From Chamaecyparis obtusa (taxonomy: Eukaryota; Streptophyta; Pinopsida; Cupressales; Cupressaceae), in contig BSBK01008839.1 of assembly GCA_027943335.1 (NCBI GenBank), positions 252,364 to 316,363 on the forward strand: a stretch of 64,000 nt of DNA. Direction: 5' to 3'. The position numbers and the translations under genes were made by a program. The notes below the pieces were generated by a model that made no database searches, was not told where the DNA came from, and worked only from the letters and a program-made list of their open reading frames with translations. Each line of letters begins with the position of its first letter. Position 1 is the first letter of the stretch. This document shows, one piece after another, positions 36,481-48,050 of this stretch.

Positions 36481-37470
36481 TATGAAAACCTTGGATTGAT
36501 TGCAAAAATAATGATTTGGGATTGAGATGCAATACAATGAATGAATGACTTTCTTTTCTAGAAAGTAAAATTGCTAAAAATAAAAAATCTAACTCAAACT
36601 AAAAATAGAAAATTAAAGCTAATATTTGCATACTAGAAGGGCATGATGTATGGACAATGTGCAAACTATATCCCAGCTACACTGAACTAACCTAAAAATA
36701 GGCTCAAATAAGTGAACTTAAGCTAGAGCATGAATGCACAAGCATGTGCTCAAACTATTCATGATAATATGCATGAGAATATTCTTGAGCATGTGCACAA
36801 TTAATTAAAGAAACATATGAAAATGTACCCAATGCAACTAGCATGCATGCTCTAACACCCCACTTAAGTGAAACTTAGGACGACAAAAAAAATTTAAGCA
36901 TGAAATGAATGAGTCACAACAACAATGGCCTAATTAGGTACTCATTTAAAAAGAAATGAAACTCACACAAATGAGGTCTCTCTAAATAATGAAAATAAGA
37001 AAAACCACATGAAAAATTACCCCTCTCCAAAATCAAGAGATGCAAAGAAAAAAAAGGAAAAAAGGTACTACATGTAACTAAGATGAAGGACTCCAAGTGT
37101 CCCCTCAATTACTCAATTGGTCACAAAATTACAATGTATATTCCCCCTCACATCTCCCCTTCTCCATAACAGAGAGAAGAAGAGATGATGTATCTCCCCC
37201 ATAAGAGAAAAGCTCCAATGCCAAAGATGAATGCTAATGAAGATCCAAGAGCAGAAAACTATATTCTGGGCCTTAGAAAGAAACCAATCAAAAGCCCAAG
37301 ACTGAAGCAATTGCTTGAAAGGGAGGAAATGTTTCATGATGTGTGCCACTAAAGACTGCTCAATTGTCCAATTGTCTGAATCAACTGAAGAAAATCCAAA
37401 CATTTGTATAGATGCCTGATGAACAATCTCTAAAGACACCGACAATAAGATAACAAAAATTCTCAAATTT
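36481..37470 (-). mobile_element. Remnant 3' end of a Copia-like element
   Basis: The minus strand reads cacttaagtggggTGTTAGAG at about 36851-36870, a polypurine-tract/LTR-start junction closely resembling the one at 28403-28423. The LTR would run from 36857 leftward; its other end is not clear. Upstream in element sense lies a 117-codon ORF (37113-37466) with the SSVDSDNWTIEQSLV phrase, probably decayed internal sequence. No second LTR lies between it and the neighbouring gene, so it is truncated. Confidence 0.35.
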
Positions 37471-37522
37471 CCATAAAGGAAAAATAGAACATATAATTTT
37501 CTTGCTTAACTCTATTTTCCTT

Positions 37523-37528
37523 CTTTAT
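37523..37528 (-). terminator. Candidate polyadenylation signal of the 912-codon gene
   Basis: AATAAA on the minus strand (tttatt on the given strand), about 355 nt after the TGA stop. Plant poly(A) signals are loose, so this is only a plausible site. Confidence 0.25.
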
Positions 37529-37880
37529 TCATTATATTTGAATACTGAATATATACATGTGAAAATATGTAACAAGTTTAAACACAACAAACTAAAATAA
37601 TAGTGCAATACATAAATAAGAAACTTGAAAAGCTGAATAATAATGAAAATGGATCATTTCAGTTTGCCATACATGATAGCATGGCAGCTACCAAGTGAAT
37701 TATATAGCACTGACAAATAACAATCAACACTCTTAGTTAAGTACACACTTCCCTTATAAGTCAGAGACGGGAAATATAAGCTAAATTCAAAACCTTAATG
37801 AAATACATGGAACTTCCCTCGAAGACACGCCTAAAATCCTGGACCTAAGGATTAACTATACCATAAATGAAGACAAACAA

Positions 37881-40619
37881 TCAACGATGAGAAACTACTG
37901 CTAACTCGTTCCACACTAACTTCTCCATGATTGCCCTAGCTTTCCCTGCTGTATAAAGTGCTTTCCCCAGTCGTCTCTCATCTCTTTTTAGGGCCCACTT
38001 CCTGGAGTTGAGCAAGAGTAGATTCTGGACTCTCTCCAGGCATTCGTTTATTATATCTGCCAAAGAGCTTTCTAACTCTTTCAGTAGTTCACTCGCATCG
38101 GTTCCATCATTGCACTCAATGCTGTTGCATAAATTGTACACTGCAAGGCCCGATGCTGCTGCTTTCCAGTCTATGGAGTCGTTGCCCTCCCATATGTTTC
38201 GAGGGCCTTGTACCGGCTCTGTTTTGCTTTTGCTTTCACTTTTGAGCTCCTCCAGTGCTGCACCAGCTTGCTTGCTTACTTCAAATTGTACCGGCTCTGT
38301 TTTGCTTTTGCTTTCCCTTTCGAGCTCCTCCACTTTCTTTTGCAGAGCTTGGAAGTACTTGTCGGCTGCTTCACTAGTGACCCCGTCAGGTTCTGTATCT
38401 GTCTCCTCAACGAAATCTATGATTTCCCATGCTTGAGAATATACCTTCAAACAATTCTTAACGACCTCTAGAGGAAAACGATGAGGAGTTGAACAGTTTT
38501 CTTTATCAGAGAGATGGACGATTATACTGAGCAACGACACTGCTGTCATTTTCCATGACTTTTTGCTCAAGCCTGTAAATTGCTCTTCTATATCTACTGA
38601 CCCCTTTTCTGTTCCTCGCGATGGCTGCTTTTCCATTTGACGCCCATGAATCGGCCTCTTCTGACACAAGAACTTCAATCCGGTTTGAGGCTTGTGTGGG
38701 TATAGACAGCTCAAGCCTAGACTGTTGTCCGTTTTCTTGTTAGACACAAAGTCGACCAGCTCTTCACAGTTACAGTCACCATCTTGATTACCTTGTATGG
38801 TGAGGTGCTTGGCCTTTACAATTGCCTTGCGGTTAGCTACCCACAAGCTTTCAGGGCTCTCCCTTAACATCTGAACATCCTCCAATATTTTCTTATACTT
38901 TTGAAAATCTTCAAATACATACATTACGTGCTTGTCAAACATGAAATTATACAACTTACCCATCAATTTGTTGTGGAAAATCATTAAAGAGACAAGCCAA
39001 CAAACTTTGCTGAATGAAACGAGAAACCACTGCATCCCAAACGCCGCATACAATAATATACTTGGTACTATGGCTGTTTTGGTCTCCTTGGAAACCAGTT
39101 GCTCGATTTTGTTGTCAACCGATTGTGCCTGCCGCGGGCGGGACTCCCCCGCCTCCTGCAATTCTCTCAGGTGCCTTGTCCAGTAATCCTCCATCCGTAA
39201 ATCACCGCGCCAGCTGTCCTTTTGGGATTCCTTTTGGGATTTTGTGTGATAAGCCGCTGCAATTCCCCACCTTACATTGATAAGAAGCCAGGCTAGCAAG
39301 ATGAAAACAGATTGCAGAATAGTGGCAACAGACTTGAACGATATGCCCTCTTTTACGTTTTGCCTATTCACCTCCTTTGCGAGTCCTCCCACGATCGTAA
39401 TCGCAATTTGAATTGTAACTATGATTGCAGCGGTGGCAGTCAAGGCTGATCTGGCAATGACAGGTTGGGTGGAGTAGGCACGAACAATTATCCAAGCCTT
39501 GAGCACTGAATCCTCAACTGTCCGCCAACAGTTGTGACTGTGCCGCCGATGCTGTTCCTCCTCCGCCCTCTCCCCTCTCACAAAAGCATCTTCAATTGTC
39601 TTCCAGCATGAATGCTGATTCTGCCCCCTCTTTTCCACTCTGCGCAGAGCTTTTTCAACTGTCTGCCAACAGAGTTGATGGCGATTCATCTCTGCGTTCC
39701 CCGATCTCAGCACGGCCGCTTCTACTTCAAGCAAACAGGAGTGATCGTGAGCGTGATGAAGTGGATCACGGTGATGGACGCTGTCAATATCACTCTTAAC
39801 TGTCCGCCAACAGGAGTGATGGTGATGATGAGCCTCCTGGGTCTTCTCACCTAAGCCATCATAGAATTCCCCTTGGCCTCTGAGAACTAGAGAAATCTTT
39901 TTGGCCACGATGCGCTCAATACTTCTGCCAGCAATGGTAGCGCATGCAAGAAGAAGAATGAGCAGAATGAAGCACAGGGATATTATTGTAGCATATACAT
40001 AATAGCGATGATCGCTTTTATCGTGTTGTTGAGGCCATAAACGAAGGACATTGGGGAAAGCGTTAGGCTTAACAATATAAAACTCAGAGGAGACATGGTG
40101 AAAGACGGTTATGACCAAAGCCACCCACCTAACCCAAGAATGTTCGAGGCCGCGATCTGCCATAGCTGGCATGACATAGGCTGCAAACACACACAATATG
40201 GTTCGATTATTATGGATCGTCAAAAAGTCCTGCCACAAAGCATTGGCAGTGCCACCACTGTTGCCTTGACCTGCTTTGATTACCCAATGCCCCGCTGGGG
40301 AGGAATTATCCACTGCTTCATTCTGAGCATTCAACAGGCTTAGCAATTGGATTGAGAAAGCGCTGAGAACAAGGAAATCACAGGGAATCCAATGTGCTCT
40401 CGTTACGAAAGCCCTGTGAGCATCCTTTGCAATGAGAACAATAAATGAAACCACTGCTCCCGTCATTAAGGCAGTCTGTAAATTTTCAGTTTCTTTCGAA
40501 ACATTGAATAATGGACCAGACGGGGGACCAGACGGGGGCGATATAACAATCGGTTGATAAGGAGGATAGTGATCAGGGGAGACCTCGAACTCGTAAAAAT
40601 CCGGGGGCTCATACGCCAT
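37881..40619 (-). CDS. Unrecognised multi-pass membrane protein, 912 aa, with CW/His repeats
   Basis: An intact single-exon frame runs from ATG 40617-40619 to TGA 37881-37883. A Pro-rich N-terminus precedes hydrophobic segments near residues 46-65, 80-98, 160-178 and 207-229. Then comes a hydrophilic loop (264-372), further membrane segments near 393-414, 431-449 and 516-546, and a long, mostly hydrophilic C-terminus. The loop has five repeats centred on Cys270, 295, 317, 338 and 364 (HSCWRTV, HSCLLEV, QLCWQTV, HSCWKTI, HNCWRTV), spaced 21-26 residues, with many His. In the tail ESKSKTEPVQ occurs twice (769-778, 795-804). No known domain was recognised; a membrane role is inferred from hydropathy alone. 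Base composition is clearly higher in GC than the surroundings and there is no stop, so it is probably a live gene or a recent retrocopy. Confidence 0.88.
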   Translation of the reverse strand: MAYEPPDFYEFEVSPDHYPPYQPIVISPPSGPPSGPLFNVSKETENLQTALMTGAVVSFIVLIAKDAHRAFVTRAHWIPCDFLVLSAFSIQLLSLLNAQNEAVDNSSPAGHWVIKAGQGNSGGTANALWQDFLTIHNNRTILCVFAAYVMPAMADRGLEHSWVRWVALVITVFHHVSSEFYIVKPNAFPNVLRLWPQQHDKSDHRYYVYATIISLCFILLILLLACATIAGRSIERIVAKKISLVLRGQGEFYDGLGEKTQEAHHHHHSCWRTVKSDIDSVHHRDPLHHAHDHSCLLEVEAAVLRSGNAEMNRHQLCWQTVEKALRRVEKRGQNQHSCWKTIEDAFVRGERAEEEQHRRHSHNCWRTVEDSVLKAWIIVRAYSTQPVIARSALTATAAIIVTIQIAITIVGGLAKEVNRQNVKEGISFKSVATILQSVFILLAWLLINVRWGIAAAYHTKSQKESQKDSWRGDLRMEDYWTRHLRELQEAGESRPRQAQSVDNKIEQLVSKETKTAIVPSILLYAAFGMQWFLVSFSKVCWLVSLMIFHNKLMGKLYNFMFDKHVMYVFEDFQKYKKILEDVQMLRESPESLWVANRKAIVKAKHLTIQGNQDGDCNCEELVDFVSNKKTDNSLGLSCLYPHKPQTGLKFLCQKRPIHGRQMEKQPSRGTEKGSVDIEEQFTGLSKKSWKMTAVSLLSIIVHLSDKENCSTPHRFPLEVVKNCLKVYSQAWEIIDFVEETDTEPDGVTSEAADKYFQALQKKVEELERESKSKTEPVQFEVSKQAGAALEELKSESKSKTEPVQGPRNIWEGNDSIDWKAAASGLAVYNLCNSIECNDGTDASELLKELESSLADIINECLERVQNLLLLNSRKWALKRDERRLGKALYTAGKARAIMEKLVWNELAVVSHR

Positions 40620-40900
40620 GATTGAAGCAGCTTACTCCAGTCGATGCTTTTCGCCCGGCCAAGCTGAAATAGGCAATAGCAATAGGAATCATCAATCGGT
40701 ATATTCTTTTGTTAATGGAAGTCCCTTTAGAGGCTCAAATAACTTTATATGTCCATTTGTGCTACCAGAAGTTTCGTACCACGTAATATCTCTTTATTTA
40801 TTTTCTTTTTCAGTTTCTTCTGAACTTCTTCTTCTTTTTTTTAATTCAATATTGTTCAATATAAAAAGCTTAATCATATATAAATAAAAAATAATTGGAT
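40620..40900 (-). promoter_or_regulatory. Upstream region of the 912-codon gene
   Basis: On the minus strand an A/T-rich core, atttatatatgattaag (about 40868-40884), lies about 250 bp before the ATG and could serve as a TATA element. The segment between contains a T/C-rich stretch (ttcttctgaacttcttcttc on the given strand). No transcript evidence can be read from sequence. Confidence 0.25.
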
Positions 40901-43258
40901 GCAGTCAAATATTAGAAGAAATTTTTTTAATGTTAAGTTGTTTTTGTTTCATTAATTAATTTTTGGTCACCAAAAAAATAATCAATCACTCAAGGATATT
41001 AGGAAATTTAGTTTAATGGCAAAGTTCATGTTGAACTCAAATCTTTTACACTACCAAAAATTAATCATTCAAATCTTCTACACTAGAGTCTTCCTTTACT
41101 AATATAGCAATTTGATGCGATAATTTTTATTTATTTTTAAATACATCTATTGCCTTTAATTTTATGAAGGGAAGCTTTGTTAGCAAAAGTTCTCTATGTA
41201 AAATTGATAGTAAAAGGGTAGTTATGCATGGCTATTAGAGATCCAAAAAGTGTCAAGCAAAAATATATATTGTTATAATATCTAGGTCACCAAATTCTTA
41301 ATCATTAAATTGATTTTACGTCTTTCCTTGAAATTAATTACATGGAACTATATAAATCCATTCCATAAGTCAAGACTTCCAAAAGAGGTAAACCTACCTC
41401 TATGACCTTAGCTATAACCTCACATAAAAATATGAAGTTATACTCTTGTTTTCACTAGATAAAAATTCAACCATTTCTATCAAAGTGTACAGGCTCAATC
41501 TCAGACAGTTATCATCAAACACACTTATCTAGATTCTAGGAGTCATAATGACCTTCTTATGTTAATACCACTACCTATACAAATCCACGTCTCTAGATGA
41601 AAGTAGATTTCATTTAATCACTTTAGATTGCCAATACAATGTGCGTGAGGTGGATCAATCCATTTTAAAATGGTGTCAATAGACAACACTTACATTAGAT
41701 TCAAGGGGTTTCGGTTTCAATATTCCCCCAATAGACTCACATGTAGCATGGTTTTTCACCACTTGTTTGTAATTCTAGGAAAGGTTGTGATCAAATTCAC
41801 CTAAAATAATTCAACATTTTGTACAACAAAGCCGCTTCACCTCGTAATATTTATTTTGATTATTTAAGCATTCTAATACTATTCATTATTTTATATTCCA
41901 TAATACATGCAAGGACCGACTAGTTTCGACAAGGAAAGTATCAAGCTTGAATAAAACCATCTTGCTTTGATGCTCTAGGATATAAGGATAAACTTTCTTA
42001 TGAATAAACAATCATGCATAGTTATGACTACAACTGTACTAGCACACTCAAGACCTTAACTACCTCTTGAGTGAAAATAAGTAATTTCTTCAAGCTCAAA
42101 TAATTTTGAGGTAAGATTAATGAATTTTGGTTACACATTTTTACGTCGTTAGTAGACATGTACACTACAAATATACAAATTGTACCATTTCTATGTTAGA
42201 ACACATTTAATTATTTTTAGCATAACACGAACTTATATTGATAAAAAGACTACTTAAATGAATTTGTTTATAATTGCATAATAGATTCAACCCACCCATT
42301 AAATAACATGTTAAATTTAATTTTATTTAAAATTTAATGTACAATAATAAAATATAGATAAATCATTACATTTTGGTATATTTCATAATCCTTTTAAAGC
42401 CATAACCTTTACTCCAACCCATCTATCACCACTGCCTCCTTAAACCCCAAAATTAATCCCAAGATCTCATCTAAATTTAATATTCAAACATGCGGTGTAA
42501 ACAACTCACCGACAGATTGATGTGTTTCCAAAAACATATCGTGAAATGACAGACAATATAAATGCATATAAAAAAAAAAGTTAAGAACTTTGGGCACATC
42601 AATCACTCTTTTATTCATTTTCCATACGGCGGCATCTTTTAAAGCAGAGCATTCTTTTCTTTGGTATACGTGCGTTCTCTGTTTTTTCCAACCTCGTCGG
42701 ACTTTCTTTAGAATGTTTAGCTCACATTTTCTATCTCGTGAATAATGGGGACAGTCGGCCAAATTTTCTTCACAAGTCGTGGGAGTTAACATTGTGGGCC
42801 CACTAAAACGTGACGCACGTTGGAGAATTTTAATATATCAAACATCATTACATTTAATGTTGGCCCCCTAAAACAGCAACGTCTACAACGCACCCAAAAT
42901 GTACCATTTATTATATTTTATTAATTAATTTAAAACTAAAACTAATTAATGAAAAATTGATATACAATGATTTTTAATTAATTAATAATTACAATAAATT
43001 GACCTTTTTCGCATAGATAGTGGTCACTAAAACGTGATGCACTAGTGGCAACGTCTAAACATCAAACTAAAATGTATATCTTACAAAGGGAGACACTTAG
43101 TTTTTTTTCTTCATATTTGTCTTTATATGACTAACAGTTTAGTTTGTTGTTTAACAAATTTCCACACTGGTGATGAAAGACTTATTGTAAACTTCTTTGA
43201 ATGATCATTGCTGAGATAAGTGTGGTCTATAACTAAACTTTGTTTCGGGTTTCTCGAG
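40901..43258. other. AT-rich DNA, no gene recognised
   Basis: A 102-codon minus ORF at 42484-42792 has unremarkable composition and no recognisable motif. A phrase cactaaaacgtgacgcac near 42800 returns diverged at about 43027 together with gcaacgtctaaaca, so a short segment has been duplicated. Nothing else stands out. Confidence 0.45.
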
Positions 43259-43260
43259 TG

Positions 43261-43345
43261 TCACACACACACACACACACATATAGACACACCTGTATAC
43301 ATATGCACATATGCATCTACATATACAAATACACATACACATATA
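43261..43345. repeat. (CA)n-rich microsatellite
   Basis: About ten CA units followed by interrupted acatatgcacat-type repeats. The small ORF over it is an artefact. Confidence 0.85.
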
Positions 43346-43349
43346 TGTT

Positions 43350-44438
43350 AAAAGAAAAGTTGTTTTATCATTTTTATATTTACTTTAAATTTATTTTATT
43401 CAATTTTGTAGTTTTATTTTGAATTTTTGTTACACACACATTACATCTCACCCTTTGTTGCTACTATAATTAGGACAAATGTCAAATGATTAATCAATTG
43501 TAATTGTAATCTTAAATGTAATTATAATTATATTTTTATTAAATATTCTAATTAATTATGCAAGCTCACTTTTATTCATTGCAACAATTGTGGAGATGGA
43601 AACACCAATAAAGGGGTTTGACTTTAGGAAGCCTCTATACAACACATTTTTCTCTCCCTCTTCTCATGATTATGAATACATATCTAATAGTTACCAAATT
43701 GCATAGAGTAGATAGTCACAAATAGTATTATACTTCAAATATGTAGAAACCTCTAGACTATCTTGAATTTCTCTAGTGACCAACACTATGAGGCTAATTT
43801 TCAAAGAGACAAATTTTCAAAGCCTTATCCTCTATATTTTAGAACCTTCTATAATAAGGACACCATCAAACTATGGTGTCATTCTCCATAGTGTTGAATA
43901 TTAATTTCTAGATCTTTTTAGAGGTTCTTCTCTACCTCCATATTCCATATTAGTGCTTCTGTATGGATTTTTATTTTTGTATCTGAATGTTTATGATGAA
44001 AGATGTCATTTCCCTATCATTTAATGAGATTCATTTACATACATTACACAATCTCAAAATTTATTATAAATAAAAAGGGGAGTGATGAATCCACATTATT
44101 GTTCCAATATCTCATTACTTGGTTGAAGTAGAACCTAGTTTATGATTTCCAATTATATACCCAAATGGAGATTTGAAATCTCTGCATTTATTTCCCTAGA
44201 CTAGGATCAACACATTTTATGCTTGTATTACTTTTGATTTTCTAGTTTCTTATTTTATTTTCATATGTTTAAGAATCAATACGAATTCATTCCAAAAGTA
44301 CATTAATTATATTAGTTCATATATCACATGATTTCTATTTCATATTATTTAATTAATCACATAGGTTATTTTTAATCCAAGGGTATCTTCACGATTTAGG
44401 ACAATATCTAGCATACCATAACTTTGACATAGAAACTA
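43350..44438. other. AT-rich DNA, no gene recognised
   Basis: No ORF above background and no repeat shared with other parts of the window. Confidence 0.45.
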
Positions 44439-44443
44439 TTGAG

Positions 44444-46428
44444 GGGTGAACCCACAACAGTGGGTTTCACTTTTTTGTCTAAACGGACACTAAACTCTAT
44501 ATTTTGAAGAAAACTTTCAAATTTGAAAGTATTTTTTTGTTAAATCGTTTGGAATCAGAAGATGAAGTAAATTAGAGTCTTTTAGAATTTCCTGTCTAGA
44601 TTCTAAATATATTTTTAAATTTTTTTTTTGAATTGATTTGAATGGTTTTTTCTTTCTCCCATGAAAGCTGGTATGTTAGTGAAAATATCATTTTCAAAGA
44701 GTTACATTATTTTCGTAGAGCATATCTTCTTTTCTAAAATAGATATCAATGTGATTCTTCCGAATTTAGTTTTCTAATATCCATAAAAAGGGCATGAAAT
44801 TGGTTTGACGACATTATCATGATTATTGCATATTTTATTAATGTTTTAAGTTGACTAAACTGTAATTTTGACATACCTTGACTACATAGCTTATAACTTG
44901 TCATGTATTTTTCCAATTTCTTTTTTATTTTATTTTTATCAAAAGAAAACTTCAATACCTAGGGCATAGATTGTTTTTTCTCTCATTTACTTTTTTCCAT
45001 AAGCGTCAAACGTAGAGGTAGACATATGGCAAAATATCTATGTTTAGTAAAACTAAAAATACAAAGTCATAATAAACTTAATAGGGTGAACCCACAATAG
45101 TGGGTTACACTTCTTTGCCTGAATGGTCACTGAACTCTACATTTAAAAAAAAAACTTTCAGATTTAGATGTATATTTTGTTGAACCATTTGAAATCAGAA
45201 GATGAAGTAAATCAGAATATTTTAGGATTTTTTGTCTAGATTCTAAATATATTTTTTATTTTCATTTTTGAATTAATTTGAATGGTTTTTTATTTCTCCC
45301 ATGAATACTAGTATGTTGTTGGAAACATCATTTTCAAAGAGTTACATTGTTTTCATAGAGCATAACTTTTGTTCTAAAATAGATATCAATGTGATTCTTT
45401 CAAAATTAGTTTTGTAACATCCATATGGAGGGAATTCAATTGGTTTGATGATATTATCATGATTATTTCATATTTTATAAACATTTGAAGTTGACTAAAC
45501 CATAATTTTGACATATCTCAAGACTACATAGCTTGTAACTTGTCATGTATTTTTCCAATTTCATATTTTTGTGATAAAAAGAGAACTTAAATACCTAGGG
45601 CATGGATATCTTTTAGAATTTATTTTCTCTCATTTACTATTTTTTCATAAGCATCAAACATAGAGGTAGACATACGGTGAAATATCTATATTTAGTAAAA
45701 CTAAAAATACAAAGTCATAATAAACTTAATATATATTAACATTATAATCATTGAAAATATTTTTCTTAGTAGTACCATACTACATAGATAGGTTTGTCAA
45801 ATGGATTCATTTGATCTCCCAAAACATAAAGTCAAAATAATTATTTTTTCATCATTTTAATCAGTGCCAAGGAGACTCCATTACAGGTATGAATGATATG
45901 AGTATAGATGTTATATCAATATTTTTTTAATCTAAGAGGCTTTGAGCTAACCATTTGTAACTAATTCCTTCAAATATAAACTCTCAAGGCTTAAATAATT
46001 ATATTTTATTAAAAATATGTTATTTCAGTAAAAATAAGCATGTCTAAATAAGTGTAACCCGCTACTGTGGGGTCACCCTAGAATATATATTCACATTATA
46101 ATCATTGGAAAGATTTTTCTTAGTAGTACCTTACTACATAGAGAGGTTTGTCAAATAGATACATTTGATCTTCCAAAAGATAAAGTCTAAGTGATTTTGT
46201 TTCAGCATTTTAATAGGTGTGAAGGAGACTCTATTGTAGGTATGAATGAGGAGTATAGATGTTATATAAATGTTTTTTAAATCTAAGACGCTTTGAGCTA
46301 ATCATTTGTAATTAATTACTTCAAATGGACCCTCTCAAGGCTTAAATCATCATATTTTATTAAAATTGTGTTATTTCAACAAAAATTAACATGTATAAAA
46401 AAGTGTAACCCACTATTGTGGGGTCACC
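44444..46428. mobile_element. Outer ~1-kb TIR element interrupted by its own relative
   Basis: The left end GGGTGAACCCACAACAGTGG, continuing gtttcactttttt, pairs with the right end aaaaaagtgtaacccactat, continuing tgtggggtcacc. That is about 30 bp of imperfect inverted repeat. Flanks are TTGAG on both sides (44439-44443 and 46429-46433), a 5-bp target duplication. Without the insert the element is about 990 bp. There is no ORF of note, so it is non-autonomous. The terminal repeat itself contains a small palindrome (CCCAC...GTGGG). The superfamily is not assigned. Confidence 0.78.
45084..46078. mobile_element. Inner 995-bp copy of the same TIR element
   Basis: It starts GGGTGAACCCACAATAGTGG and ends ccgctactgtggggtcaccc. 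Its left 640 bp repeats 44444-45083 (both end in ...cataataaacttaata) and its right 350 bp is repeated at 46080-46428. So a second copy landed near the middle of the first in the same orientation. The flanks (cttaata / tagaata) are similar but not an exact duplication. Confidence 0.78.
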
Positions 46429-46433
46429 TTGAG

Positions 46434-47600
46434 TTGAGGCCAAGAAGGGGTGAGGTGAGGTGAGAATAGTCACATAACTTCTATCTTATATCAATTAACG
46501 CAGAAAGAAATTTTCTTAGCATAATTGATTACTTTCCCAATTCTTATAATGGAGATAAATCCTCTATATTGTGATGACTCATTTTTTCTTTTAACGTTTA
46601 TTCTAGTCCTAACCATGTGAAAATTATGGTGAAATATGTTTATATATAAAAATAACATACACTCTAGAGATGAATCCCTAATGAATCATACTTATCATTC
46701 TCTCTCAATGATTCTCTTATTCATAAGGGTATTTTGATTCAAGAGAAGGATATGATCAACATTTCTTTCAAGGATCTCTCTATTTGAGATGAATCATTCA
46801 AGAATGATGATGATTCTTCTCTCAAAATTCACCTTCCCCATTAGAAAAATTTGGTGCAAGAGTAAAATAGTTTAGATATTCAAAACCCATATCTTTACAC
46901 ACCAATGGACATAGATTCCTATTCATCTCCTAGGACCACTTTCTTATAAAAAAATATTTTAATGCAACATGACATTATTAACTTTCTTAATGAAACTTCA
47001 CTCAACATTACATTGAGGAATGATGAAGTTGAAACCAATGGTAAAAATAACCTAATGAAAGAGGACTATTATACATAACAAATGGACATGAATGATGTGA
47101 ATAGAGATATTTATCCTACCTCAAAGATCAATCTATATTTAAATCCATTCATCTTTTTAGTGATTCAAAATATGTTGACACTAACAATTTCAATGAGGTT
47201 TATGTTGAAAGTCCTTCCTTATGCCATAATTGAGTTGTATACACATTATGATGTTGGCTCTAACAAGAATTCCAAACAAATATGTTGTGGACAAGGTATT
47301 GGATTTATAAAACATAGAATAAATATCCCTATAGATCTCATACATCATCATTATAGAGAGAAAAATACCTCCAAACACACAAAAATACTTCCCTTCACAT
47401 AATAATGACATAACATATAAAATAATTCCTTTATATAAACAGGACCAAATCTTGTTGAGACTCTTAAGAGATCATTTGATCATCCTCCATCATTTAAAAA
47501 TTTATGAAAATAAAAAATGTCAATACAAGGATATTTTATTGTGTGCTTATAATTGTATGTATTGCCATATTACTACTAAGTTTTGTATCATCTTAAAATG
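46434..47600. other. AT-rich DNA, no gene recognised
   Basis: A 106-codon ORF at 47082-47402 has no recognisable motif and is overlapped by an ORF of similar length on the other strand. Probably non-coding. Confidence 0.45.
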
Positions 47601-47757
47601 GAAGAACTTCCATGACAAGAGCATTTAGACCTTTGAGTAAGTGGTCTGGGGTCATATTAAGTGCCTTGATTGGGTCTTTTCATGTATCTAGCTTTTCCCC
47701 ATTTTCCACTTCATATCTACTTTTCCTGGCAATCTGAGCTAGGGTCTTGAGGTTTTT

Positions 47758-47832
47758 GACCTCAAGGTCAAAGTTGACCTTGAGGGTCACAGTCAACCTC
47801 AACCCTAACCTAGGTCAGGGTTGACCTTGACC
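47758..47832. repeat. Cluster of short palindromes upstream of the LTR promoter
   Basis: The sequence gacctcaaggtcaa (47758-47771) faces ttgaccttgagggtc (47774-47788). Further gttgacc/ggtcaac and ccctaacc/ggtcaggg pairs follow up to the ccttgacc phrase near 47832. The core TTGACC is a W-box-like hexamer and occurs several times on both strands. Confidence 0.6.
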
Positions 47833-48042
47833 TTGAACCCGAGTTCAAATTTCAAATTCCCATGATTTCTAGGTGTCGGGTTTCGGGGATATTTGTTTTT
47901 CTGCCTCTAGGTCAGCCATTTTGGGTTTCGAAATGGTAAATCCTCAAATTGCATTTAATCTAGGTATATTTATAAAGGTTAGGACCTAATTGGGATTTAA
48001 TTCTCCAAGGTGGCCCCTCTAGAAGATTGAGCCCTAGTTCAC

Positions 48043-48050
48043 TATAAAAG
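48043..48050 (+). promoter_or_regulatory. TATA box of the gypsy element
   Basis: CACTATAAAAGGAGACC is a textbook plant TATA box. A pyrimidine-rich leader (cttcctccctcattttctcc) follows, with a probable start near 48075. It lies about 1.2 kb before the gag ATG, so it would drive the element transcript. Confidence 0.65.

Noticed and set aside
37881..40619. Plus-strand ORFs of 67-142 codons over the 912-codon gene
   Set aside because: Shadow frames of the strong minus-strand gene; no recognisable content.
42484..42792. 102-codon minus ORF
   Set aside because: No recognisable domain and borderline composition; could be a small gene but nothing in the sequence supports it beyond being open.
44746..44955. 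69-codon ORF inside the TIR element
   Set aside because: It is not preserved in the equivalent region of the inner copy and has no transposase motif.
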